A program made the translations under genes and the position numbers. Source: JACRAR01 sp041674385 (GTDB lineage Bacteria > Pseudomonadota > Gammaproteobacteria > Burkholderiales > Rhodocyclaceae). Taken from it: DNA of 64,000 bases. Shown here piece by piece: positions 8,833 to 17,001 of the stretch. The notes under the pieces were generated by a model. It searched no databases. It was not told the origin of the DNA and saw only the letters and a list, made by a program, of their open reading frames with translations. How positions within the stretch are numbered: position 1 is the first letter of the stretch; every line of letters begins with the position of its first letter. The stretch lies in assembly GCA_041674385.1 (NCBI GenBank), contig JBAYVU010000013.1, positions 11,002 to 75,001 on the forward strand, given 5' to 3'.

Positions 8833-10866
8833 ATGGCTCAAGGAACTTTCGACAACCCCACGGTGGTCGAGGAAGAACTCGATATTCTCATCATCGGCGG
8901 CGGCATGGCCTCCTGCGGTGCCGCCTATGAAATCATACGCTGGGCCGAGGCCGTCAAAGCCGAGTCCGGCACCGAACTCAAGATCAAGCTGGTCGACAAA
9001 GCCGCGATGGACCGTTCCGGCGCGGTTGCGCAGGGATTGTCGGCGATCAACACCTACATCGGTCCAGACCTCGATCCCGCCGATTATGCCCGCATGGTCT
9101 CCAACGACCTCATGGGCATCACCCGCGACGACCTGACATACGATCTCGGCCGCGTGGTCGACGACTCGGTGCACCTGTTCGAGGAATGGGGCCTGCCGAT
9201 CTGGAAGACCGATGCCGAGGGCGTGCGCCACGACGGCGCCGAAGCCCAGCGCCAAGACCTCCCGGCGCTCAAGGATGGCGGCAAGCCGGTGCGCTCCGGA
9301 AAATGGCAGATCATGATCAACGGCGAATCCTACAAGTGGATCGTCGCCGAGGCCGCCAAGAAAGCGCTGGGCCTCTCGCGCATCGAGGAACGCATTTTCA
9401 TCGTCAAGCTGGTCAACGACAAGAACGATCCCTCGCGCATCGCCGGTGCGGTCGGTTTTTCGGTGCGCGACAACTCCATCCACATCTACAAGGCCAAGGC
9501 GGTGCTGCTCGCCGCCGGCGGCTGCGTGAATCTGTTCCGGCCGCGTTCGGTCGGCGAAGGTGCGGGACGCGCCTGGTATCCGGTGTGGAACGCCGGCAGT
9601 ACCTATGCGATGGCCGCCGAGGCCGGTGCCGAGATGACCATGATGGAGAATCGTTTCGTGCCGGCCCGCTTCAAGGATGGCTACGGCCCGGTCGGCGCCT
9701 GGTTCCTGCTGTTCAAAGCCAAGGCGACGAATGGCTATGGCGAAGACTACATGGTCAAGAACAAGAAGATGCTGGATGACTACCCGCCCTATGGACAGGC
9801 CGCCGTGCCCGCTTCCTGTCTGCGCAACCACCTGATGTTGCACGAGATGAAAGAAGGCCGCGGACCGATCTACATGGACACCGTGACGGCCCTGGCCACC
9901 CTGCGCGAGACGCTGACGCCTAAAGAAGTCAAGCACCTCGAAGCCGAAGCCTGGGAAGACTTCCTCGACATGTGCATCGGCCAGTGCGGCATCTGGGTCG
10001 GCGAGAATGTCGAGCCCGAGAAGAAGATGTCCGAGCTGATGCCGACCGAGCCTTACCTGCTCGGCTCGCACTCCGGCTGCTGCGGCATCTGGGTGTCCGG
10101 CCCCGAGGACCTTGGCGCGCCGACCGCCGCCGACGGCGAGTTGGACGGCGTGCCGGCGCATCTGCCGCGCGGCTGGAGTTGGGGCTATCGTTCGATGACC
10201 ACGGTCAAGGGTTTGTTCACCGCCGGCGACGGCGTCGGCGCTTCCGGCCACAAGTTCTCTTCCGGTTCGCATGCCGAAGGCCGTCTCGCCGCCAAGGCGA
10301 TGGTCAAGTACGCACTCGACAACAAGGACTTCAAGCCCGAATTGGACACCCCTGCCGCGCAACTGGCCGAGGAGATCTACAAGCCGGTGCGCACTTTCCT
10401 GGAGCACAAGAATTACAGCACCGCGATCGACGTCAACCCGAACTACATCACGCCCAAGATGCTGCAAATGCGCTTGCAGAAAATCATGGACGAGTACGTG
10501 GCCGGTTGCGCGACCTACTACAACACCAACGACAAGATGTTGGCGGTGGCCGAAGAGAAGCTCGAACTGCTGAAAGAAGACTCGATGAAGATGCGCGCCA
10601 AGGACCTGCACGAACTGCTGCGCGCCTGGGAGAACTACCATCGCATCATCACCGCCGAAGCGCACATGAAGCACATCCAGTTCCGCGAGGAGTCGCGTTA
10701 TCCGGGCTTCTACTATCGCACCGACAAGAATTTTGTCGACGAGAAGAACTGGCATTGCTTCGTCAACTCGGTATATGACAAGACCACCCACAAATGGACC
10801 TGCTTCAAGCGCAAGCACGTCGATCTGGTGGACAAGTCGAAGCTGTTCGTGGCCGCTGCGCATTAA
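8833..10866 (+). CDS. aprA: Adenylylsulfate reductase alpha subunit AprA
   Basis: A 677-residue FAD enzyme that in sulfur oxidisers joins sulfite and AMP to APS, releasing two electrons. The N-terminal dinucleotide motif (ILIIGGGMASCGAA), the long AprA-specific stretch AAGGCVNLFRPRSVGEGAGRAWYP and the GGHxF-like segment GVGASGHKFSSGSHAEGR are visible. Length fits AprA. The frame also opens at a GTG at 8824, but the GAGGAG site at 8819-8824 overlaps that GTG and is eight bases from the ATG at 8833, so the ATG is preferred. No aprM membrane-anchor gene is adjacent. A hairpin terminator follows at 10901. Confidence 0.97.
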   Translation: MAQGTFDNPTVVEEELDILIIGGGMASCGAAYEIIRWAEAVKAESGTELKIKLVDKAAMDRSGAVAQGLSAINTYIGPDLDPADYARMVSNDLMGITRDDLTYDLGRVVDDSVHLFEEWGLPIWKTDAEGVRHDGAEAQRQDLPALKDGGKPVRSGKWQIMINGESYKWIVAEAAKKALGLSRIEERIFIVKLVNDKNDPSRIAGAVGFSVRDNSIHIYKAKAVLLAAGGCVNLFRPRSVGEGAGRAWYPVWNAGSTYAMAAEAGAEMTMMENRFVPARFKDGYGPVGAWFLLFKAKATNGYGEDYMVKNKKMLDDYPPYGQAAVPASCLRNHLMLHEMKEGRGPIYMDTVTALATLRETLTPKEVKHLEAEAWEDFLDMCIGQCGIWVGENVEPEKKMSELMPTEPYLLGSHSGCCGIWVSGPEDLGAPTAADGELDGVPAHLPRGWSWGYRSMTTVKGLFTAGDGVGASGHKFSSGSHAEGRLAAKAMVKYALDNKDFKPELDTPAAQLAEEIYKPVRTFLEHKNYSTAIDVNPNYITPKMLQMRLQKIMDEYVAGCATYYNTNDKMLAVAEEKLELLKEDSMKMRAKDLHELLRAWENYHRIITAEAHMKHIQFREESRYPGFYYRTDKNFVDEKNWHCFVNSVYDKTTHKWTCFKRKHVDLVDKSKLFVAAAH

Positions 10867-10900
10867 GCTTTAACGCCGCAAGCCGTTTTGTGATGTAATT

Positions 10901-10933
10901 GCCGGGCGTCCCTTGGGGCGCCCGGCGTGTTTT
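10901..10933 (+). terminator. Rho-independent terminator after aprA
   Basis: A strong hairpin whose arms GCCGGGCG and CGCCCGGC enclose an inner CCC/GGG pair and a tiny TT loop, followed by GTGTTTT. It separates sat-aprBA from the following three-gene unit, although read-through is possible because that unit starts only 15 bases later. Confidence 0.8.
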
Positions 10934-10947
10934 GAAGCGAGACAAAC

Positions 10948-11838
10948 ATGAGTCAATCTGAATCCCCGCTCCCCACCAGCCCGGTCCTGCCGGAAACTTT
11001 CGACGGCGGCAAGAAAATCCAGTTCCGCTGTCGTCCGGGTATCGCCTGCTGGAACGTCTGCTGCAGCAACATCGACATTTCCCTGACGCCCTACGATATC
11101 CTGCGTCTCAAGCAGCGGTTGGGCATCGGCTCTACGGAATTCCTGCAAAAATACACGTTGCCTTATGAGATGGAGCAGGATGGCATCGCCGGCGTCAAGT
11201 TTCGTCCGGTGGCCCAGGGTACGGCCTGCCAGTTCATGCGGCCCGAGGGTTGCAGCGTATATGAGGATCGGCCGACTGCCTGCCGCTACTATCCGGCGGC
11301 GCTGCTGTCGATGCGCCGCCAGGACGAGTATGTGGATCGCGACTCCTACGCGCTGGTCAAGGAAGCGCACTGCCTCGGTCACCAGGAACCGCGCACGCTG
11401 AGCATCGATGACTATCGTGCCGAGCAGGGGCTGAATGAGTATGACGAACTCGCGCGTGGCTGGCGGCAACTGATCCTCAAGAAAAAATCCTCGGGTCCGA
11501 GCATCGGCAAACCCTCGCAGCGCAGCCGGCAGTTGTTCTTCATGACCTGCTACGATCTCGACCAGTTCCGCGGATTCGTGGCCAGCGAAGGCTTCAGCGA
11601 GGTCTATCGGCTTCCCGACGACGAGAAGCTGCGGATACTCGGCGACGATCAAAGCTTGATGCTGTTCGGCTTTCGTTTTCTGCGCCAGGTATTGTTCGGC
11701 GAGATGTCGATCGAGTTGCGCGAAGACTCGGTGGAGAAACGCCGCGTCCGCCTGATCGAGAAACGGCAGCGTCTGGAAAGAGAAGCTGCCGCCAGGACGG
11801 CGAGTGAAGAACAAGAGATGTACGACGATTCCGAATGA
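10948..11838 (+). CDS. YkgJ-family cysteine-cluster protein
   Basis: A 296-residue protein of the YkgJ (CxxxCxxCC) family, thought to bind zinc or iron. The N-terminal cluster CRPGIACWNVCC is at about residues 29-40, with further cysteines in GTACQF, GCSVYED and ACRYYP between about 90 and 115, and one more in HCLGH. The C-terminal half (about 150-296) is longer than in minimal YkgJ proteins and is charged at the end. Its last four bases (ATGA) overlap the AAA+ ATPase start at 11835, so the two are translationally coupled. The context (aprBA upstream, MoxR and VWA genes downstream) suggests a role in metal-centre handling; that is inference. Confidence 0.85.
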   Translation: MSQSESPLPTSPVLPETFDGGKKIQFRCRPGIACWNVCCSNIDISLTPYDILRLKQRLGIGSTEFLQKYTLPYEMEQDGIAGVKFRPVAQGTACQFMRPEGCSVYEDRPTACRYYPAALLSMRRQDEYVDRDSYALVKEAHCLGHQEPRTLSIDDYRAEQGLNEYDELARGWRQLILKKKSSGPSIGKPSQRSRQLFFMTCYDLDQFRGFVASEGFSEVYRLPDDEKLRILGDDQSLMLFGFRFLRQVLFGEMSIELREDSVEKRRVRLIEKRQRLEREAAARTASEEQEMYDDSE

Positions 11839-12647
11839 AAGCCGATACGCTTGCCCCCCGGCTGCCGCAGATCGAAGAGGAACCTTTTTACCGCAGCATC
11901 GCCGACGAGGTGGCCTTGTTCGAGGCGGCTGCCGCGCAGCGTCTGCCGGTGCTGCTGAAGGGACCGACCGGCTGCGGCAAGACGCGTTTCGTCGAGCATA
12001 TGGCCTGGCGCCTCAAGCGCCCGCTGGTGACGGTGGCTTGCCACGACGACCTGACCACGGCCGACTTGGTCGGCCGCTATCTGATCGTCGGCAACGAAAC
12101 CGTCTGGGTGGATGGTCCGTTGACCGCCGCCGTACGGGCTGGCGCCATCTGCTATCTGGACGAGGTCGTCGAAGCGCGCAAGGACACCATCGTGGTGATC
12201 CACCCGTTGGCCGATGCGAGGCGGGTGCTGAGCGTGGACAAGCGCGGCGAAATGGTGGCGGCGCCGGACGCCTTCATGCTGGTGATTTCCTACAACCCCG
12301 GTTACCAGAGCGTGCTGAAGGAGATCAAGCCCAGCACGCGGCAACGTTTCGTCGCGCTGGATTTCGATTATCCCGAAGCCACCGTCGAGGCCGACATCGT
12401 TGCCCGGGAGGGCGGCGTCGATGATGACGTGGCACGACGTCTGGTGAAGCTCGGCGAACTGACCCGCAACCTGAAAGGAGCGGGACTGGACGAGGGCGCC
12501 AGTACGCGCCTCTTGATCCATGCGGCGCAGCTCATGGCGGCTGGCATTGCGCCCCAGTCGGCATGCAGAACGGCTGTGGCACGGGCTCTCAGCGACGATA
12601 CGGACATGGCGGACACGCTCGATGACCTCGTCCGGGCAGTGTTCTAG
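11835..12647 (+). CDS. MoxR-type AAA+ ATPase of the CbbQ/NirQ/NorQ group
   Basis: A 270-residue AAA+ ATPase. Walker A is GPTGCGKT at residues 43-50, Walker B is the CYLDEVVEA segment at about 112-120, and sensor and arginine-finger segments follow (SYNPGYQ, STRQRF). The sequence matches CbbQ/NorQ, which act with a VWA partner to remodel and activate metalloenzymes: Rubisco for CbbQO, nitric oxide reductase for NorQD. Neither Rubisco nor NO reductase genes are in the window. The partner gene overlaps by 26 bases downstream, and the YkgJ gene overlaps by four bases upstream. The client enzyme is unknown; AprBA is the nearest candidate. Confidence 0.9.
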   Translation: MKADTLAPRLPQIEEEPFYRSIADEVALFEAAAAQRLPVLLKGPTGCGKTRFVEHMAWRLKRPLVTVACHDDLTTADLVGRYLIVGNETVWVDGPLTAAVRAGAICYLDEVVEARKDTIVVIHPLADARRVLSVDKRGEMVAAPDAFMLVISYNPGYQSVLKEIKPSTRQRFVALDFDYPEATVEADIVAREGGVDDDVARRLVKLGELTRNLKGAGLDEGASTRLLIHAAQLMAAGIAPQSACRTAVARALSDDTDMADTLDDLVRAVF

Positions 12648-14748
12648 CGCTGCGGATTCAGCGGCGGGTAGTCGGCGACTCTTCGGCGAGGAGCTCGAAG
12701 CGCGTTTGGATGCCATTCTCTTCGCTTCCCATTCGCACCGCTCCGCTACGGGAATCGCCGCGGGCCTGGAATCGTTGAGCCGGGCCCAGCAGGAGAGGCT
12801 GCTGCATTGGGTTGCCGTCGCTGCCCAGACCTATGCCGAGATCGGCTATCTGATCGTGACGCTGGCTCCCCAGGCGTTTGGCATGCTTGACGATGCGGGC
12901 TTCGATGCCTGGGCGCTGGCGGGACTGGATGCCTTCGACCGCGCTGGTGCTCGCGCGGCGATGGCGCTGCTGCGCGATCTCGAGGGTTTTCGTGCTGTGC
13001 GCGGCGGCGAGAAAGCTTCGGTGCGATTCGGTGAGATCGAAACGCGCTTGTCCCGTTTCGTTCATGCGCTTTCCGGCCGTCTGCTGGGGCTGAGCGCCAG
13101 CATCGCCAATTCCTCCTGGACGGACAGCGAAACCATCTATCTGCCGCCGCAACTCGACAGCCAACCCGGAGCCGAGGCCAACCGCAAGCTGTATAAAGTG
13201 CTGGCGGCGATGTTGTGGGCACAGACGCGCTACGGCACTTTCGGTTCGGCGCGCATCGATCTCGCCGCCGCGCTGGCGCCCTGGCGCGAAAGCGCAGATC
13301 GGCAACGGGCCTTGCGCTGGCTGGCGGCACTGGAATCGATGCGCCTGGAAGCGAAAATCCTTGCCGACCTGCCCGGTCTTGGCGCTGAGATTGCCTCTGC
13401 GCGCGGTCTCTGGCCGGCATCCCTGGCAGCCATGCAGTCGCATCTCTATCGGCCGGATGCGACGCTCGCCGATACGCTGGCCGTGTTGGCCGGGTGCATG
13501 CACGGGCATCAGGATGCGCCGCATTTGCCGCACGAGGTGACGATCGACCTGGAAGCGGCGCTGCGTCTGCGCGCAGCGCGCATCACGCGCGACCAGGCCA
13601 CCCTTGGCCGGGCCATCCATGCACTCAAGGGCAGTGCCGGCCGCTCGGGACAGCGCGCTGAGTGCGCCGCGCCGCTGGCTGCCGAAGGCGGTGTGGCAAC
13701 AGAAGGCCCGCTTGAAGATGCGCTGGCCTTGCCGCCCGAAGCGCTTGCCGCGGCGCAGTCGCTGCTACAGGATCTGGGTGAAGTGCCGCCGGAGTGCCTG
13801 GTTCCGGCCGGACCGGGTGCCTGGCAGGCGACACGGCGCCAAGCCGGCGGAGAAAATCTCGACAGCCAGCGCGACCCCGGCCGTCTCTATGACGAATGGG
13901 ATTACCGGCGCAAGGCCTACCGGCGCGATTGGTGCCATTTGTACGAGGCCGATGTGCCGGCGGGCGCCGCCGATTATGTCGAGACCGTCAACAAGCGCCA
14001 TGCCGCCCTGATTCGCCAGCTGCGCCGGCGCTTCGAAATGTTGCGCGGCGAGAACCGCTTGCTCGGCAGGCAGTCCGAAGGGGAAGAGATCGACCTTGAC
14101 GCGCTGGTCGATGCCATGGCCGACCGCCGCAGCGGCGTCGAACCTTCGGCGCGCCTGTTCTGTCGGCGCATTCGCAACCAGCGTTCGCTGGCGGCGATGT
14201 TCATGATCGACATGAGCGGTTCGACCAAGGGTTGGGTGAACGACGCCGAGCGCGAAGCGCTGGTGATGCTCTGCGAAGCGCTCGAGTCGCTCGGCGATAC
14301 CTATGCCGTCTATGGGTTCTCCGGCTGGACGCGGACCCGTTGCGACATCTACCGGATCAAGCGTTTCGACGAATGCTATGGCCCTGCCGTATGCGCCCGG
14401 ATTGCCGGTGTCGAGGCCAAGGACTACACCCGCATGGGCGTGGCGATCCGCCATCTGACGCAACTGTTGTTGCGCCAATCCGCTCGCCATCGGTTACTGG
14501 TGACGCTGTCGGATGGGCGTCCCGACGATTTCGGCGACGAATACCGCGGTCGCTATGGCATCGAAGACACTCGCCGCGCCCTGCAGGAAGCGCGTGAGCA
14601 GGGGGTGCGCAGCTACTGCGTCACCATCGACCGGCACGGCGCGGATTATCTGTCACACATGTATGGTGCGGCACGCTACACGGTACTGGCCGATGTGAAA
14701 AAGCTGCCGCTGAAAATCGCCGAAATTTACCGCCGGCTGGCTAGTTGA
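12622..14748 (+). CDS. VWA-domain protein of the CbbO/NorD group
   Basis: A 708-residue protein with a C-terminal von Willebrand factor A domain (about residues 520-700). The MIDAS metal site DMSGS lies near residue 530, and later parts of the site are in SGWTRTR and LVTLSDGRPDD. The N-terminal part (about 20-330) is helical and Ala-rich, followed by a linker and a region (about 410-510) typical of CbbO/NorD. It is the adaptor partner of the MoxR ATPase just upstream. I chose the ATG at 12622 because the longer frame reads through the ATPase coding region; the overlap of 26 bases suggests coupling. Whether it is a CbbO, a NorD or a distinct type cannot be settled by eye. Confidence 0.88.
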   Translation: MTSSGQCSSAADSAAGSRRLFGEELEARLDAILFASHSHRSATGIAAGLESLSRAQQERLLHWVAVAAQTYAEIGYLIVTLAPQAFGMLDDAGFDAWALAGLDAFDRAGARAAMALLRDLEGFRAVRGGEKASVRFGEIETRLSRFVHALSGRLLGLSASIANSSWTDSETIYLPPQLDSQPGAEANRKLYKVLAAMLWAQTRYGTFGSARIDLAAALAPWRESADRQRALRWLAALESMRLEAKILADLPGLGAEIASARGLWPASLAAMQSHLYRPDATLADTLAVLAGCMHGHQDAPHLPHEVTIDLEAALRLRAARITRDQATLGRAIHALKGSAGRSGQRAECAAPLAAEGGVATEGPLEDALALPPEALAAAQSLLQDLGEVPPECLVPAGPGAWQATRRQAGGENLDSQRDPGRLYDEWDYRRKAYRRDWCHLYEADVPAGAADYVETVNKRHAALIRQLRRRFEMLRGENRLLGRQSEGEEIDLDALVDAMADRRSGVEPSARLFCRRIRNQRSLAAMFMIDMSGSTKGWVNDAEREALVMLCEALESLGDTYAVYGFSGWTRTRCDIYRIKRFDECYGPAVCARIAGVEAKDYTRMGVAIRHLTQLLLRQSARHRLLVTLSDGRPDDFGDEYRGRYGIEDTRRALQEAREQGVRSYCVTIDRHGADYLSHMYGAARYTVLADVKKLPLKIAEIYRRLAS

Positions 14749-14822
14749 TCGAGAAAAACGCGCCCCCTGTTTCCTTCGGTATCAGGTCCAAGGCGCTAGT
14801 ACCCTAGATTCAAAGGCGGGCA

Positions 14823-15581
14823 CTAGAACTCATATTCGGCTTGCATCCTGAAGGTATGATCAGGCGCAGCGGGGGTGGTGCCGATCAGCCAGGCCGCGTT
14901 GTAGTTGATGGCTTGATGGTGCCCCATGGGCAGCTTGCCGAATACCGCTGGGCCGAGGCGATGATTCTGCAGGTCGTGCGAATCCCAATCGTTCCACTTG
15001 CCCATTTCGCCAAAACCCTGCAATCCGTATTCGAAGGCACGCAGCCAGCGATACTTGATCTGCCATTGATAACCGATTTCCGTGTGGTGTTGCACGCTCG
15101 GGTCCTCGTCGTGGCCACGGAACTTGCGCTCGAACAGCAGATTGGCATTCAGTTGCAGCTTGCCGATATCGGTTTGCAGGAGCGGCCCGAATTTGAATTC
15201 GAACGAGGGTTCGCCATTCCTGTGCGGCTTTTCGATTTCCGTTATCAGACCAATATCGACAGGATATTCGCCGGTTTCGGTCAGCTGAAACTTGTTTTCC
15301 CATTCGAAAGCGTCGAGATGATTGTTTTCCGCGCCTTCCCGCTGATATTTCACATACAGCTCGGTGAACCAGCGTTCGGTGGTGCCATAGCCCAGCCCGA
15401 TGCTAAAGGCTTGCTGGCGGATTCCTTCGCCATCCTTGGCGGAACCCAGCTTGAAATCGATCTCCTTTTCGCCCTGTTCCACCTTTGGCGTATAGACATA
15501 GTCCGCCGGTCCGGCCAGAGCGGTACCGGAAAACAACATACCTGCGTAGATATACGCAGCGCACACAGCCTTGAATTTCAC
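14823..15581 (-). CDS. Putative outer-membrane beta-barrel protein of an iron-uptake operon
   Basis: A 252-residue protein with a clear signal peptide (residues 1-23, ending in GTALAG) and a body of alternating aromatic/polar strands ending in Phe, as expected of a small outer-membrane barrel. I do not recognise a named family beyond 'transporter-like' outer-membrane proteins found near FTR1 permeases. Its start overlaps the end of the FTR1 gene by four bases (ATGA). A role as the outer-membrane route for iron, or in sensing envelope iron, is inferred from the operon only. Confidence 0.75.
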   Translation of the reverse strand: MKFKAVCAAYIYAGMLFSGTALAGPADYVYTPKVEQGEKEIDFKLGSAKDGEGIRQQAFSIGLGYGTTERWFTELYVKYQREGAENNHLDAFEWENKFQLTETGEYPVDIGLITEIEKPHRNGEPSFEFKFGPLLQTDIGKLQLNANLLFERKFRGHDEDPSVQHHTEIGYQWQIKYRWLRAFEYGLQGFGEMGKWNDWDSHDLQNHRLGPAVFGKLPMGHHQAINYNAAWLIGTTPAAPDHTFRMQAEYEF

Positions 15582-16423
15582 GGCTTGAACTCCTTCTTAT
15601 AGATTTGTTTTTGATTTCTTCGGCCGGCCCATTTCATGCCGGCGGCGGTAGTGCCGAACGCAATGGCATAGAAAACCATCTGCATGCCGGCCGGATGCGA
15701 GTCATAGCCAATCAGGCTGTGAAGCAGCATGCCGATGACAGAACTTTCGGAAAGGGTGTCCGATATGTCCCACAACGGCGAGGCAAGGCTCGGCAACAGG
15801 TCGGCCTGTATCAGGCAGCGTGCCGCTTGAGAGGCCATGCCCGCAGCCAATAAGAGCACCAATATGCCGGTTGCCGTGAAAAACCACTGCATGGGGATGC
15901 GCAGAAGGCCGGCATAGATCGCATACCCCACCAGCACTCCCGAGAGAACGCCGATCAATCCGCCGGACAGCATTGCAGAAACGCCTGTTCCCCCGGAAGC
16001 AAGAATGCCGTAAAGAAACAATACGCTTTCGGAACCCTCGCGCAATACTGCCAGGCCGACTACCACCATCAGGACGGAACATTCGCGCCGCCCATCGCGG
16101 ATGGCGCTTCCCACCGTGCGCGCATTTGCCGCCAGTTCTGCGCCGTGCGACGACATCCAGATATTGTGCCAAGCCAGCATCAGCACAGCGACACCGAGCA
16201 CGATCGCATTGAATAACTCCTGGCCGATGCCGCTGGCCAGGGAGCCGATGGCGTCCGTGAATATGGCGACTAGGCTCGCGCCGGCCAGCCCTGCCAGCAA
16301 GCCGGCAACCAGCCAGCGGCTGCGACCCGGAATGGAACGCGTCGCTGCGGCTACTATCCCGATCAGGATGGCAGCTTCAAGAACTTCACGGAAGACAATG
16401 ACTGCGGATCCGAACATAGGCAA
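15578..16423 (-). CDS. FTR1-family iron permease
   Basis: A 281-residue, seven-helix membrane protein of the FTR1/EfeU family. The two Arg-Glu iron-passage motifs are present: REVLEAAILIG near residue 12 (a variant of REGLE) and REGSESVLFLYG near residue 128. In EfeUOB or FetMP systems FTR1 takes up iron after oxidation of Fe(II). Here the neighbours are a cupredoxin-like periplasmic protein and an outer-membrane protein, with no EfeB peroxidase, no M75 EfeO domain and no multicopper oxidase. It is controlled by a Fur box upstream of the first gene. Confidence 0.92.
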   Translation of the reverse strand: MPMFGSAVIVFREVLEAAILIGIVAAATRSIPGRSRWLVAGLLAGLAGASLVAIFTDAIGSLASGIGQELFNAIVLGVAVLMLAWHNIWMSSHGAELAANARTVGSAIRDGRRECSVLMVVVGLAVLREGSESVLFLYGILASGGTGVSAMLSGGLIGVLSGVLVGYAIYAGLLRIPMQWFFTATGILVLLLAAGMASQAARCLIQADLLPSLASPLWDISDTLSESSVIGMLLHSLIGYDSHPAGMQMVFYAIAFGTTAAGMKWAGRRNQKQIYKKEFKP

Positions 16424-16438
16424 TCCTAATAATGAGGG

Positions 16439-16792
16439 TTATTGAGCAACGATGACTCCCACGGCGGTTTTCTCGTTGAACTCGCCATAGAACGGATACC
16501 GCCCGGGCCTGAGTGGTCCGATGAAGATCGTTGAGGAAGTCTTGGCGGCAATAAGCTTTTCGCGATTCAGCGCATGGCTTTCAAACTCCTCGGGCGTGGC
16601 GTCCCGGTTATCGATAGTCAGCTTGATTTTCTTGTCGGCCGGAACCGACAACTCTGCGGGTTGAAAGCGATGGTCTTGAATGACCAGCGTGTAATCCGCA
16701 TCCGCTGCCCGTGCGGTAAACGGAATCAACCAGCACAGCACAGTGCCGGCCAGGCAGAGTTTGCTTGCCAGCTTTGTCCCCAATCTTTTCAT
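16439..16792 (-). CDS. Periplasmic cupredoxin-like protein of the FTR1 operon
   Basis: A 117-residue exported protein: signal peptide (about residues 1-30, ending in ARAAD) and one cupredoxin-like domain related to the EfeO N-terminal domain. The segments ESHALNREK and RPGRYPFYGEFNE are what FTR1-associated cupredoxins show. A full type-1 copper site is not evident, as there is no ligand Cys, so it may bind Fe or Cu through His/Glu instead. The start at 16792 gives the signal peptide; the open frame runs another 40 codons upstream across the Fur box and is rejected. First gene of the iron operon. Confidence 0.85.
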   Translation of the reverse strand: MKRLGTKLASKLCLAGTVLCWLIPFTARAADADYTLVIQDHRFQPAELSVPADKKIKLTIDNRDATPEEFESHALNREKLIAAKTSSTIFIGPLRPGRYPFYGEFNEKTAVGVIVAQ

Positions 16793-16817
16793 GAGCGCTC
16801 CAGATAAATCAGTGTGT

Positions 16818-16838
16818 AAATGATAACCGTTATCATTT
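16818..16838 (-). promoter_or_regulatory. Fur box upstream of the iron-uptake operon
   Basis: A perfect 21-base palindrome with a single central base. Its core TGATAAC-C-GTTATCA matches the 7-1-7 Fur consensus TGATAATnATTATCA at 12 of 14 arm positions. It lies 26 bases upstream of the cupredoxin start, where a repressor would block transcription under iron-replete conditions. Confidence 0.88.
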
Positions 16839-17001
16839 GCGCAGTCTAACGTTTTTTCGATCATTAAGGAGGAATTCCCGATTTTTTGGCCCGCGAATCC
16901 CGTCTCAAGCAAGCATTGGGGTACATGGTTGGGGGGCGCGCATGGATACTCCGCGCCCGGCGTAGAGAGCCTGCCGCCCGAATTTACCGCTGGTCAGCCA
17001 G

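Noticed and set aside
8746..10863. A 705-codon open frame antisense to aprA
   Set aside because: The plus strand encodes a full AprA with all motifs; the antisense frame has no recognisable features.
12520..12621. Upstream extension of the VWA protein into the MoxR gene
   Set aside because: This stretch is the out-of-frame reading of the ATPase C-terminus and has no similarity to CbbO/NorD proteins.
11835..14748. Calling the MoxR/VWA pair cbbQ-cbbO or norQ-norD outright
   Set aside because: Neither Rubisco nor nitric oxide reductase genes are in the window, so the client-specific name is not supported.
16793..16912. Forty-codon N-terminal extension of the cupredoxin-like protein
   Set aside because: It would be translated across the Fur operator and would hide the signal peptide.
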